NCBI GenBank assembly: GCA_965228065.1
Contig: OZ245788.1
Location: forward strand, 1,674,001 to 1,738,000
From: Sphingobium_A sp965228065
Lineage (GTDB): Bacteria; Pseudomonadota; Alphaproteobacteria; Sphingomonadales; Sphingomonadaceae
DNA length: 64,000 nt
Direction of reading: 5' to 3'
The notes beneath the pieces were generated by a model that saw only the letters and a program-made list of their open reading frames with translations, made no database searches and had not been told where the DNA came from. Below, in pieces: positions 25,746 to 34,349 of the stretch. Position numbers and translations under genes: made by a program. The first letter of the stretch is position 1; every line of letters begins with the position of its first letter.

Positions 25746-26523
25746 AATCGCTTCGGGAGACCCTGACGCTTTGCGCCTTCATCTCGGCGCGGCCCAACAC
25801 CGTCATGAACGCGATGTCGGTGGCGTCACGGCCGACCGAGCTACGGATGATTTCTTCGGGTTTGGCCATGCCTGTCGGATCGACCAGATGCCATCCGTCC
25901 GACAGCCACAATTCGACGACGGCATGGAAATCCTGCGGCTTCACCTCGGGCGCATAGGCGGATACCAGCCGCGCCGGAATGCCGGCCGCGCGCGCAAAGC
26001 CCGCCAGCAGATGGGCATAGTCGCGGCACACGCCCTGGCGCTGGACGAAGGTATCGGTCGCGCAGGTCTCGCCGTGGCTGGATCCGGGGACATAGGCCAT
26101 CTCCGTCTCGAACCAGTCGAGCATCGCCATGATCTTCGCGCCGTCATCGACGTCGCCGAAGCGGCTTTCGACGAAGGGTTCGAATTGCTCCGATCCGATG
26201 AACCGGCTGGGCAGGATATAGGGCAGGGCTTCCGCCGGCAGCTCGGGCGCCGGTACGATCTTCAGCATCTCGAGCGGCTGTGGCTGGCGCGTGACGTCGA
26301 CGATCGCGCTATAGGTCACGTGAAAGATGCCGACGGCATGCGCCCATGTGCGTTGGCCGATGCCGTCTCCGCCGGGAACGGGACGGAGCGGCTCGGGACT
26401 GCTGATCGTCAGCAGGTCGCCGATCAGACGCTGGTCCGCCATCTGCGCCACTTCGATCTGAAGCAGCACATCGGCCGGCTCGGCCAGCTGATAGTCGAGC
26501 ATCACGTCTATTTCGAATTGCAT
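25744..26523 (-). CDS. Transglutaminase-like cysteine protein
   Basis: A 259-residue cytoplasmic protein with the transglutaminase-core fold. An N-terminal beta domain (about 1-110) is followed by the catalytic Cys166 in RQGVCRDYAHLLAGFAR, the His in FHAVVELWLSDGWHLVDPTG and the Asp of VDPTG, a complete Cys-His-Asp triad. Bacterial members act as proteases or amide-forming enzymes; the substrate is unknown. It is a single gene whose stop lies in palindrome R3. Confidence 0.87.
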   Translation of the reverse strand: MQFEIDVMLDYQLAEPADVLLQIEVAQMADQRLIGDLLTISSPEPLRPVPGGDGIGQRTWAHAVGIFHVTYSAIVDVTRQPQPLEMLKIVPAPELPAEALPYILPSRFIGSEQFEPFVESRFGDVDDGAKIMAMLDWFETEMAYVPGSSHGETCATDTFVQRQGVCRDYAHLLAGFARAAGIPARLVSAYAPEVKPQDFHAVVELWLSDGWHLVDPTGMAKPEEIIRSSVGRDATDIAFMTVLGRAEMKAQSVRVSRSD

Positions 26524-26660
26524 GCTATCCCCTTGCGGTGCCGCGAACCGACGCGCAAGCCCGCAGGGTGCGCACGATTGACACAGTTTTGAAACATTGC
26601 ATGCCTAGATCGCCGAACGATTGGGTTGAATCGCTCAGCGCTCTAAGCTTCTCTCGTTTT

Positions 26661-26711
26661 TCGCATTTTTCGAATCGTCAGATGAAGCCATCTGACTGGA
26701 AAATGCTTTAG
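26661..26711 (+). repeat. Dispersed hairpin repeat, family R2, copy c
   Basis: TCGCATTTTTCG, then GTCAGATG-AAGC-CATCTGAC-TGG and AAAATGCTTTAG. It has the same core as copies a and b and, as with ftsH, lies immediately before a start codon (ATG 26721). Confidence 0.7.
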
Positions 26712-26720
26712 CCGGTGACC

Positions 26721-27749
26721 ATGACGAACAAGCGAAAGCCAGGCGCGGGCAACGGCGCAGTGATGAACGACGATCTGAGGCGGTGGATCGCCGAGGAATT
26801 GCTGCTTGGCGTGCCGCGCGAACGGGTGATCCAGCGTCTCTCGTCATCGGGAATCGCCGGTGGACTGGCCACGGCCGAAGTCGAGCGGGCGGAAAAGAGC
26901 CCCTATTTTCTGGCCGCCGGGCGACTCCAGTCACGCCTGGGCAAGCGCGACTGGGTGCTGGCGAACCAGGCAAGGATGCAGGCAGCCGATCTGACGCAGG
27001 TTGCGCGCCGCGATCGCATCGATCCGGCGGAGTTCTTCCGCGACTTCTATCATGCGCACCGCCCGGTGTTGCTGACGGGTTTGGTCGAGCACTGGCCGGC
27101 GCGTTCGCGCTGGAGCCTCGACATGTTCGAAGCGGAACATGGCGATATCGAGATCCGCGTCCAGGACGATCGCGAGCGCGATCGGAACTACGAGATCAAT
27201 TCCGATGCCCATGGCCGCAATTGCCGCTTTCGCGAATTCATCGCCCGGCTGCGTGCGGAGACGCCGACCAACGACGTCTACATGACCGCCAACAACCACG
27301 ATCACAATCGGCACGCGCTGGCGGCGATGTGGAACGATGTCGGCGATATTCCCGGCATCTTGAATCACGAACCCGGCCGTGAGGGCTTTCTGTGGATCGG
27401 TCCACGCGGCACGATCACGCCCTGGCACCACGATCTCACCAACAATCTGCTGCTCCAGATCTCGGGCACCAAGCGCGTCCGCCTGGCATCGAGCAGCGCG
27501 TTGCCGCTGATGCGCAACAGCCGGCATTGTTTCAGCGACTGGCGCAGCGAGGAACTCGGCGTCGGGCCAGCGGCGGATGGTCGGCCGGCGGTGGTCGAGG
27601 TCGATATCGGCCCGGGAGAGGCGCTCTTCCTGCCCGTCGGCTGGTGGCATCATGTCGAGTCGCTCGACGTGACGATCGGATTGTCCTTCACCGGCTTTGC
27701 GGCGGACAATGATTTCTACAGCCATTATGCGAGCTATGGCGCACTCTGA
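26721..27749 (+). CDS. JmjC-like cupin (Cupin_8) protein
   Basis: A probable Fe(II)/2-oxoglutarate-type oxygenase of the cupin-like family. The first ~100 residues are helical. The barrel shows the metal-binding HxD in TPWHHDLTNNLLLQISGTKRV and the distal His in LFLPVGWWHHVESLD. The full 2-His-1-carboxylate set is present. Known relatives hydroxylate proteins or small molecules; the substrate here is unknown. ATG 26721 was chosen over GTG 26715. An R2 repeat hairpin ends 9 bases upstream of the start. Confidence 0.82.
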   Translation: MTNKRKPGAGNGAVMNDDLRRWIAEELLLGVPRERVIQRLSSSGIAGGLATAEVERAEKSPYFLAAGRLQSRLGKRDWVLANQARMQAADLTQVARRDRIDPAEFFRDFYHAHRPVLLTGLVEHWPARSRWSLDMFEAEHGDIEIRVQDDRERDRNYEINSDAHGRNCRFREFIARLRAETPTNDVYMTANNHDHNRHALAAMWNDVGDIPGILNHEPGREGFLWIGPRGTITPWHHDLTNNLLLQISGTKRVRLASSSALPLMRNSRHCFSDWRSEELGVGPAADGRPAVVEVDIGPGEALFLPVGWWHHVESLDVTIGLSFTGFAADNDFYSHYASYGAL

Positions 27750-27915
27750 TCCTGGCACCCGCGCATTTCCGTCTTTTGCCCCCGAAATTAACCAGTTAAC
27801 AGTCGCATGCGCGCTTGTGCCAGCGCGGGACGGGCCGATTTTGGGGGAAGCCTAGCGTGTCGAACCACGCTAAGGGCAAAGTCCCGGCCTATGTGTGGGG
27901 CTATCAAAGGCAGGC

Positions 27916-28974
27916 ATGACCGAGTTTCGCGGACCGATGTTTCAGCAGCGCATGCCCGGCAGACGCCGGCGGCGTCTGGCTGCGCTCGCGCTGGCGGTGC
28001 TCGCGAGCGCGGGCGCCTCGGCGCATGCGGGCCTGAGCGCGATCGCTGAAGAGGCCGATCGCGAGCGCGCCATTCCGCGCGCCGATACGCTCGGCGAACT
28101 GGGTTATGATCACTTCCCCGGTTCCGCCTATTATTTCGTGCAGGAAGACAATGCGGCGTCGTCCGCCGGTACGACGGGCTATTTCCCGCTGCCGCAGGAG
28201 CTGGCCGGTCTTGGCGATCTGGTGCCGATGCCCGGCGGGCCCGGCGCCGCGGCCGCCCCGGCGCTGTTCCGCTCGGCGACCGCGACCGACGAGTTGCGCG
28301 CCTCGATCTGCCTGGCGACCGCCATCTATTACGAGGCCGCATCCGAAAGCGACGACGGCCAGCGCGCGGTGGCACAGGTCGTGCTCAATCGCGTCCGCCA
28401 CCCCGCCTTTCCCAACAGCGTGTGCGGCGTGGTCTATCAGGGATCCGAACGGGTCACCGGCTGCCAATTCTCCTTCACCTGCGACGGCGCACTGGGCCGC
28501 GCACCCTCACGCATCGGCTGGGCGCGCGCCAGCCGGATCGCGCGAGAGGCGCTGGCCGGATCGGTCTATGCGCCGGTCGGCCTCGCCACCCATTATCACA
28601 CGCTGGCGGTCTCGCCCTTCTGGGCGCCGAGCCTGACCAAGACCGCCATCGTCGGCGCGCATATCTTCTATCGCTGGCAGGGCGGCGCAGGCACGCCCGG
28701 CGCGTTCCGCCAGGCCTATGCCTCGCGCGAACCGGTGCCCGGCCCTTATCCGCGCGCCGTATCGCCCAACGAGCAGCTTGCCGCGCTGGCCGTGCCAGCC
28801 ACGGCGCTGCCCGCGACGATCATGCCCGCCGCGGTTCAGCGCACGGCGCCGGTCAATGTCCAGCCGGCTTACGAAGCCAGCGGGCAGGCGCTTGCCGGTA
28901 GCCCGATGGCGATCACCCCGGATTCGCAGATCCGTGAGGAGTGGCGCGACAGCGGGCGCTGGATCGCCCGCTGA
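27916..28974 (+). CDS. SleB-type cell wall hydrolase
   Basis: An exported peptidoglycan hydrolase. A basic N-terminus and hydrophobic helix (RRLAALALAVLASAGASAHA) form a signal or anchor. The SleB/CwlJ hydrolase domain (about residues 130-255) has the catalytic-region ATAIYYEAASESDDGQRAVA, VVLNRVRHPAFPNSVCGVVY and HTLAVSPFWAPSL. The last ~100 residues are Ala/Pro-rich. ATG 27916 was chosen, with an AGGCAGG upstream; ATG 27940 is possible. It is convergent with hutU. Confidence 0.85.
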   Translation: MTEFRGPMFQQRMPGRRRRRLAALALAVLASAGASAHAGLSAIAEEADRERAIPRADTLGELGYDHFPGSAYYFVQEDNAASSAGTTGYFPLPQELAGLGDLVPMPGGPGAAAAPALFRSATATDELRASICLATAIYYEAASESDDGQRAVAQVVLNRVRHPAFPNSVCGVVYQGSERVTGCQFSFTCDGALGRAPSRIGWARASRIAREALAGSVYAPVGLATHYHTLAVSPFWAPSLTKTAIVGAHIFYRWQGGAGTPGAFRQAYASREPVPGPYPRAVSPNEQLAALAVPATALPATIMPAAVQRTAPVNVQPAYEASGQALAGSPMAITPDSQIREEWRDSGRWIAR

Positions 28975-28999
28975 TTATGGGCCGTGACGGGCGCGGAAC

Positions 29000-30667
29000 T
29001 CAGCCCGTGATCCCCGGCAGGTCGAGCTCATTCTCCCGCGCGCAATCGAGTGCGATGTCGTAGCCCGCATCGGCGTGGCGCATCACGCCGGTGGCCGGAT
29101 CGTTCCACAGCACGCGCGCAAGCCTGCGATCGGCATCCTCCGATCCGTCGCAGACGATCACCATGCCCGAATGCTGGGAGTATCCCATGCCGACGCCGCC
29201 GCCATGGTGCAGCGAGACCCAGGTCGCGCCGCTCGCCGTATTGAGCAGTGCGTTGAGCAGGGGCCAGTCGGACACTGCGTCCGATCCGTCGAGCATCGCC
29301 TCGGTCTCGCGGTTGGGGCTGGCGACCGATCCCGAATCGAGATGGTCGCGCCCGATCACGATCGGCGCCTTGAGCTCGCCGTTGCGCACCATCTCGTTGA
29401 AGGCGAGGCCCAGGCGGTGGCGATCGCCAAGCCCGACCCAGCAGATACGCGCGGGCAGGCCCTGGAACTGGATGCGTTCGCGCGCCATGTCGAGCCAGCG
29501 ATGGAGATGCGTATTGTCGGGCAGCAACTCCTTCACCTTGGCGTCGGTGCGATGGATATCCTCGGGATCGCCCGACAGCGCCGCCCAGCGGAACGGGCCG
29601 ATGCCGCGGCAGAAGAGCGGGCGGATATAGGCGGGGACGAAGCCGGGAAAATCGAAGGCATTGGCGACGCCCGCATCCTTCGCGACCTGGCGGATATTGT
29701 TGCCGTAATCGACGGTCGGCACGCCCGCCGCCTGGAAATCGAGCATCGCCTGGACATGGACCGCCATCGACGCGCTGGCGGCGGCCACCACCGATTGCGG
29801 ATCCCGCTCGCGCGCCGCGAACCAGCGGTCGAGCGTCCAGCCGGCGGGCAGATAGCCGTTCACCGGATCGTGCGCGGAGGTCTGGTCGGTCAGCAGATCG
29901 GGACGAACGCCACGCTTGAACAGTTCAGGCAGCAGTTCCGCCGCATTGCCGAGCAGCCCGACCGAAATGGCGCGTTTCTCCGCACAGGCACGTTCGATCA
30001 GCTCCAGCGCCGCGTCGATCGTGTCGACGCCGTGGTCGAGATAGCCCGTCTTCAGCCGCATCTCGATGCGGCTGGGCTGGCATTCGATCGCCAGGCACGA
30101 TGCGCCCGCCATCACTGCGGCGAGCGGCTGTGCGCCGCCCATGCCGCCGAGCCCAGCGGTCAGCAGCCAGCGCCCCGAAAGATCGCCGTCATAATGCTGC
30201 CGGCCCATCTCGACGAAGGTCTCATAGGTGCCCTGAACGATGCCCTGGCTACCGATATAGATCCACGATCCCGCGGTCATCTGGCCGTACATGGCCAGCC
30301 CCTTGCGATCGAGCTCGTTGAAATGGTCCCAGGTCGCCCAGGCGGGGACCAGGTTGGAATTGGCGATCAGCACGCGCGGCGCATCCGCATGGGTACGGAA
30401 CACGCCGACCGGCTTGCCGGACTGGACCAGCAGGGTCTCGTCGTCGTTCAACCGTTTCAGCGTCTCGACGATCCGGTCGTAACTCTCCCAGTCGCGCGCG
30501 GCGCGGCCAATGCCGCCATAGACCACCAGCTCGTGCGGATTCTCGGCAACCTCGGCATCGAGATTGTTCATCAGCATGCGCAGCGGCGCTTCGGTCAGCC
30601 AGCTTTTGGCATTGAGGGCGGTGCCGCGCGGCGCGGCGATCGAACGGCTATTGTCGAGACGGGTCAT
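29000..30667 (-). CDS. hutU: Urocanate hydratase
   Basis: Second enzyme of histidine degradation; converts urocanate to imidazolonepropionate using tightly bound NAD+. The sequence carries the family hallmarks YGGIGRAARDWESYDRI, TAGSWIYIGSQGIVQGTYE, the NAD-binding GLGGMGGAQPLAA and LLTDQTSAHDP. ATG 30667 gives 555 residues, the standard length, and overlaps the hutG stop by four bases (ATGA). It is the last gene of the leftward hutIHGU operon and is convergent with the SleB-type gene. Confidence 0.97.
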   Translation of the reverse strand: MTRLDNSRSIAAPRGTALNAKSWLTEAPLRMLMNNLDAEVAENPHELVVYGGIGRAARDWESYDRIVETLKRLNDDETLLVQSGKPVGVFRTHADAPRVLIANSNLVPAWATWDHFNELDRKGLAMYGQMTAGSWIYIGSQGIVQGTYETFVEMGRQHYDGDLSGRWLLTAGLGGMGGAQPLAAVMAGASCLAIECQPSRIEMRLKTGYLDHGVDTIDAALELIERACAEKRAISVGLLGNAAELLPELFKRGVRPDLLTDQTSAHDPVNGYLPAGWTLDRWFAARERDPQSVVAAASASMAVHVQAMLDFQAAGVPTVDYGNNIRQVAKDAGVANAFDFPGFVPAYIRPLFCRGIGPFRWAALSGDPEDIHRTDAKVKELLPDNTHLHRWLDMARERIQFQGLPARICWVGLGDRHRLGLAFNEMVRNGELKAPIVIGRDHLDSGSVASPNRETEAMLDGSDAVSDWPLLNALLNTASGATWVSLHHGGGVGMGYSQHSGMVIVCDGSEDADRRLARVLWNDPATGVMRHADAGYDIALDCARENELDLPGITG

Positions 30668-31467
30668 CGGTCTTCCCTGGCAAAGATGAGGCATGCGTCG
30701 AGCACGCGGCGGAGAGTGTCCTGCATGGGGGCCGCGATCCGCGCGTCCCACGGCATCGGCCAGTCGGCGTGCTCGTCGAGATAGCCGCGCATCGCCAGCT
30801 CCATCTGGATCGCGTGGATGCCGTGCGTCGGATCGCCATAATGGCGGGTGATCCAGCCGCCGCGGAAACGGCCATTGGTGACGCGGCTCTGCCCGCTGGC
30901 ATCGCACGCGGCCTCCACCGCGCCGGCCAGCGCGGCGTCGCACGTGGCGCCGCCATCGGTGCCGATGTTGAACTGGGGCAGTTCGCCCTCGAACAGGCGC
31001 GGCACGATGCTGCGGATCGAGTGGGCGTCATAGAGCACGACACGGGCATGCTCGCCGCGCAGGCGTTGGATCTCGGTCGAGAGGGCGGCCTGATAGGGAT
31101 CGAACCAGGTCTCGCGACGGCGCGAGATCTCCGCATTGTCGGGCCCATGACCGTCGCGATAGAGCGGTTCTCCGTCGAACGTCTCTATCGGGCAGAGCCC
31201 GGTCGTCGCCTGTCCCGGATAGAGCGAGGCGCCCGATGGGTCGCGGTTCACGTCGATGACGGTGCGCGAGATCGCGGTGCGGATCACGGTTGCGCCGAGT
31301 TCGGCGGCGAAGCCGTAGAGCCGGTCGACATGAAGATCCGCGTCGCGCGTTGCCAAGGGTGCGGAGACGAGCCCGGCGGCGATATCGTCGGGGATATGCG
31401 TGCCGGCATGGGGCACGCTGACGATCAGCGGCGCAGAGCCGCGATCGATGGTGAGCCAATCAATCAC
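30664..31467 (-). CDS. hutG: N-formylglutamate amidohydrolase
   Basis: Hydrolyses N-formylglutamate to glutamate and formate, the last step of the five-enzyme route. Family motifs are LIVSVPHAGTHIPDDI, DLHVDRLYGFAAELGATVI and YDAHSIRSIVPRLFEG. The length of 267 residues is typical. Together with hutF on the other arm, it shows that the cell uses the deiminase/deformylase route and not the single-step formiminoglutamase. A 28-bp inverted repeat separates it from hutH upstream. Confidence 0.94.
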   Translation of the reverse strand: MIDWLTIDRGSAPLIVSVPHAGTHIPDDIAAGLVSAPLATRDADLHVDRLYGFAAELGATVIRTAISRTVIDVNRDPSGASLYPGQATTGLCPIETFDGEPLYRDGHGPDNAEISRRRETWFDPYQAALSTEIQRLRGEHARVVLYDAHSIRSIVPRLFEGELPQFNIGTDGGATCDAALAGAVEAACDASGQSRVTNGRFRGGWITRHYGDPTHGIHAIQMELAMRGYLDEHADWPMPWDARIAAPMQDTLRRVLDACLIFAREDR

Positions 31468-31503
31468 GCCACATCACCCGTTCGTTCCGGGCACATCAAT
31501 CAC

Positions 31504-31575
31504 CGTTCGTCCCGAGCGAAGTCGAGGGACGCCCGCGCGGGATCCAACGTCCCTCGACTTCGCTCGGGACAAACG
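31504..31575. repeat. 28-bp inverted repeat (R5) between hutH and hutG
   Basis: Arms 31504-31531 and 31548-31575 are reverse complements with one mismatch (27 of 28), around a 16-base loop; the core is CCCGAGCGAAGTCGAGGG. In hutIHGU mRNA it forms a very stable hairpin inside the operon. The R5 core resembles a repeat common in sphingomonad genomes, though only one copy lies here. Confidence 0.75.
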
Positions 31576-31586
31576 GAGCAGGGGGA

Positions 31587-33098
31587 TCACGCGGACAGCT
31601 CCGGCAAAGCGGTCAGCGCCGCTACATCCCCACCCGCTACCAGCGCCGTCGCCGCGACCATATCCGGATGGAAATGCCGATCCTCGTCGAGCGTCGGCAC
31701 CTGTCCGCGCAGCAAGGCCCGCGCGCTTTCCAGCACGTCGCTTGAGGTGAGCGGCGCATGGAAATCGCAGCCCTGGGCCGCCGCGAGATATTCGATGCCG
31801 AGAACGTTCGACAGATTGTCGGCCATCCCGATCAACCGCCGTGCGCCATGCCCGGCCATCGAGACATGATCCTCCTGATTGGCGGAGGTCGGGATCGAAT
31901 CGACGCTGGCCGGATAGGCGCGCTGCTTGTTCTCGGAGACCAAAGCGGCCGCGGTCACCTGCGGGATCATGAATCCCGAATTGAGCCCGGGGTGCGGCGT
32001 CAGGAACGCGGGCAGCCCGGACAATGCCGGATCGACCAGCATCGCGATCCTGCGCTCGGCGATCGAGCCGATCTCGCACAGTGCCAGCGCGATCATGTCG
32101 GCGGCGAAGGCGACGGGCTCGGCGTGGAAATTGCCGCCTGACAGCGCCTCGTCGGTCTCGGCGAAGATCAGCGGATTGTCCGAAACGCCATTGGCTTCGG
32201 TGCCGAGCGTCACTGCCGCCTGGCGCAGCAGATCGAGCACCGCGCCCATCACCTGGGGCTGGCAGCGCAGGCAATAGGGATCCTGCACCCGCTCGTCGCC
32301 CTGGGCATGGCTCGCGCGGATCGCGGATCCGGCCATCAGCGTGCGCAGCGTCGCCGCCGTCTCGATCTGCCCGGCATGGCGGCGCAGCGTGTGGATGCGC
32401 GGATCGAAGGGGGTGTCCGATCCCTTGGCGGCTTCGGTCGACAGCGCGCCGGTCACCAGCGCGGTCTGGAACAGCCGTTCCGCTTCGAACAGTCCGGCAA
32501 GCGCATAGGCGCAGGAGAATTGCGTGCCGTTGAGCAGCGCGAGCCCTTCCTTGGGACCTAACGTCAGCGGCGCAAGCCCGGCGTCGGCTAGCGCCTGCGC
32601 TGCCGACTTGCCGCCAATCTCTCCGACGCCGATCATCGCGGCGGCAAGATGGGCGAGCGGCGCGAGATCGCCCGATGCGCCCACCGATCCCTGCGCCGGG
32701 ATGACCGGAATCAGGTCCTTCATCAGCATCGCTTCGAGCAGGGCGATCGTCGCCGGGCGGATGCCCGACGCACCCTGCGCCAGGCTGGCCAGTTTCAGCG
32801 CCATCATCAGCCGGGCGACCGGGATCGGCATCGCATCGCCGACGCCCGCGGCATGGCTGAGCACGATGTTGCGCTGAAGCGTCTCGAGATCGGCATCGCC
32901 GATCTTCACGCTGGCGAGCTTCCCGAAACCGGTGTTGATCCCGTAGACCGGCTCGTGCCGCGCCAGGATGCGCTCGACCGCGGCCGCGCTCGCGGCGATG
33001 CCGGCGCGGCAGCGTTCGTCGAGCACGGGGGTGGCGCCGCGATAGACCGCGCGCCAGTCGGACAACGCAACATCGCCGGGGATCAGTGTCAGGGTCAT
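31587..33098 (-). CDS. hutH: Histidine ammonia-lyase
   Basis: First enzyme of histidine degradation; removes ammonia to form urocanate. The Ala141-Ser142-Gly143 triplet in GSVGASGDLAPLAHL makes the MIO electrophile. NTGFGKLASVKI and the later EDHVSMAGHGARR are also conserved. ATG 33098 gives 503 residues and overlaps the hutI stop by four bases. It is followed by hutG after a gap of about 120 bases that contains a strong hairpin. Confidence 0.97.
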   Translation of the reverse strand: MTLTLIPGDVALSDWRAVYRGATPVLDERCRAGIAASAAAVERILARHEPVYGINTGFGKLASVKIGDADLETLQRNIVLSHAAGVGDAMPIPVARLMMALKLASLAQGASGIRPATIALLEAMLMKDLIPVIPAQGSVGASGDLAPLAHLAAAMIGVGEIGGKSAAQALADAGLAPLTLGPKEGLALLNGTQFSCAYALAGLFEAERLFQTALVTGALSTEAAKGSDTPFDPRIHTLRRHAGQIETAATLRTLMAGSAIRASHAQGDERVQDPYCLRCQPQVMGAVLDLLRQAAVTLGTEANGVSDNPLIFAETDEALSGGNFHAEPVAFAADMIALALCEIGSIAERRIAMLVDPALSGLPAFLTPHPGLNSGFMIPQVTAAALVSENKQRAYPASVDSIPTSANQEDHVSMAGHGARRLIGMADNLSNVLGIEYLAAAQGCDFHAPLTSSDVLESARALLRGQVPTLDEDRHFHPDMVAATALVAGGDVAALTALPELSA

Positions 33099-34303
33099 AC
33101 TCCGCGCCTCACTCTTGTATGCAGCGGATTGAAACCGATGCGGTAAACCAGTTCTGCCGGGCGCTCGATGTCCCAGATCGCAAGATCGCAGGCCTTGCCC
33201 GCTTCCAGGGTGCCGATCTCCGCCTGCAGGCCGAGCGCGCGGGCCGCCTCGCGCGTCACGCCCGCCAGGCATTCCTCGACGGTCAGGCGGAACAGGGTCG
33301 CGCCCATGTTCATCGCCAGCAGCAGCGACGTCATCGGCGACGTGCCCGGATTGTTGTCGGTGGCGATCGCCATCGGCACGCCCGCCGCGCGCAACGCGGC
33401 GATCGGCGGCTGCCGTGTCTCGCGCGTGAAATAATAGGCGCCGGGCAGCAGCACCGCGACGGTCTCGGCCTTCGCCATCGCAGCGATGCCCGCCGCGTCG
33501 AGATGCTCGAGATGATCCGCGGAAAGGGCATCGAAGCGCGCCGCGAGCGCGGCCCCGTCGCTGTTCGACAATTGCTCGGCATGGAGCTTGACGGGCAGGT
33601 CGTGATCGCGCGCCGCCTGGAACACGCGGGCGATCTGTTCGGGAGTGAAACCGATGGTCTCGCAGAAGCCGTCGACCGCATCGGCCATTCCCTGCGCGGC
33701 GATCGCGGGGATCATCTCCTCCGCGACATGATCGATATAGCCGTCGGGGTCGCCGGCATATTCGGGCGGCAGCGCATGGGCGCCGAGGAAACTGGTGACG
33801 ACGCGGACATCGCGCAGACGGCCGAGCTGGCGCGCGGCATGGAGCATGTCGAGTTCGGCATCGAGCGACAGGCCATAACCCGACTTGATCTCGACCGTGG
33901 TCAGCCCTTCGGCGATGAGCGCGTCGAGCCGGGGTAGCGCCTGTGCGACCAGCCCGTCCTCGCCCGCCGCGCGCGTCGCGGCCATGGTGGAGACGATGCC
34001 GCCGCCGGCGCGGGCGATCTCCTCATAGGTCGCGCCCGCCAGCCGCAATTCGAACTCGTGCGCGCGATTGCCGCCGTGGATCAGATGAGTGTGGCAATCG
34101 ATCAGGCCGGGGGTGATCCAGCGCCCGTCGCAATCGATCGTCTCCGCCGCCTCGACGTCCACCACCGGGCCGGCATGGACGATCATCCCGCCGCGACATG
34201 CGATCATGCCGGATTCGACGACACCCAATGCGCCGCCGGCCTCCGACGCTGCCATCGTCGCCAGCCGGGCATTGGTCCAGACACGGTCCGCTTGAATCAC
34301 CAT
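33095..34303 (-). CDS. hutI: Imidazolonepropionase
   Basis: Third enzyme of histidine degradation; opens the imidazolone ring to give formiminoglutamate. An amidohydrolase with metal-binding DCHTHLIHGGNRAHEF, TTVEIKSGYGL and a C-terminal MATDNNPGTSP-like segment. ATG 34303 (MVIQADRVW) gives 402 residues, the standard size; the frame is open to 34321. It is the first gene of the leftward hut operon, 46 bp from hutF, with a palindromic candidate operator between. Confidence 0.95.
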   Translation of the reverse strand: MVIQADRVWTNARLATMAASEAGGALGVVESGMIACRGGMIVHAGPVVDVEAAETIDCDGRWITPGLIDCHTHLIHGGNRAHEFELRLAGATYEEIARAGGGIVSTMAATRAAGEDGLVAQALPRLDALIAEGLTTVEIKSGYGLSLDAELDMLHAARQLGRLRDVRVVTSFLGAHALPPEYAGDPDGYIDHVAEEMIPAIAAQGMADAVDGFCETIGFTPEQIARVFQAARDHDLPVKLHAEQLSNSDGAALAARFDALSADHLEHLDAAGIAAMAKAETVAVLLPGAYYFTRETRQPPIAALRAAGVPMAIATDNNPGTSPMTSLLLAMNMGATLFRLTVEECLAGVTREAARALGLQAEIGTLEAGKACDLAIWDIERPAELVYRIGFNPLHTRVRRGV

Positions 34304-34328
34304 GCGCTTAAACTTGATCAATCCGATG

Positions 34329-34346
34329 AATATGTCTAGTCATATT
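34329..34346. promoter_or_regulatory. 18-bp palindrome in the hutI/hutF divergent region (candidate HutC operator)
   Basis: AATATGTCTAGTCATATT is a palindrome except for the two positions flanking CTAG (16 of 18 symmetric). It fills most of the 46-bp gap between the starts of hutI and hutF, so one bound repressor could block both arms. HutC, a GntR-family repressor released by urocanate, is encoded in the cluster. The assignment is from position and symmetry. Confidence 0.65.
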
Positions 34347-34349
34347 CGT

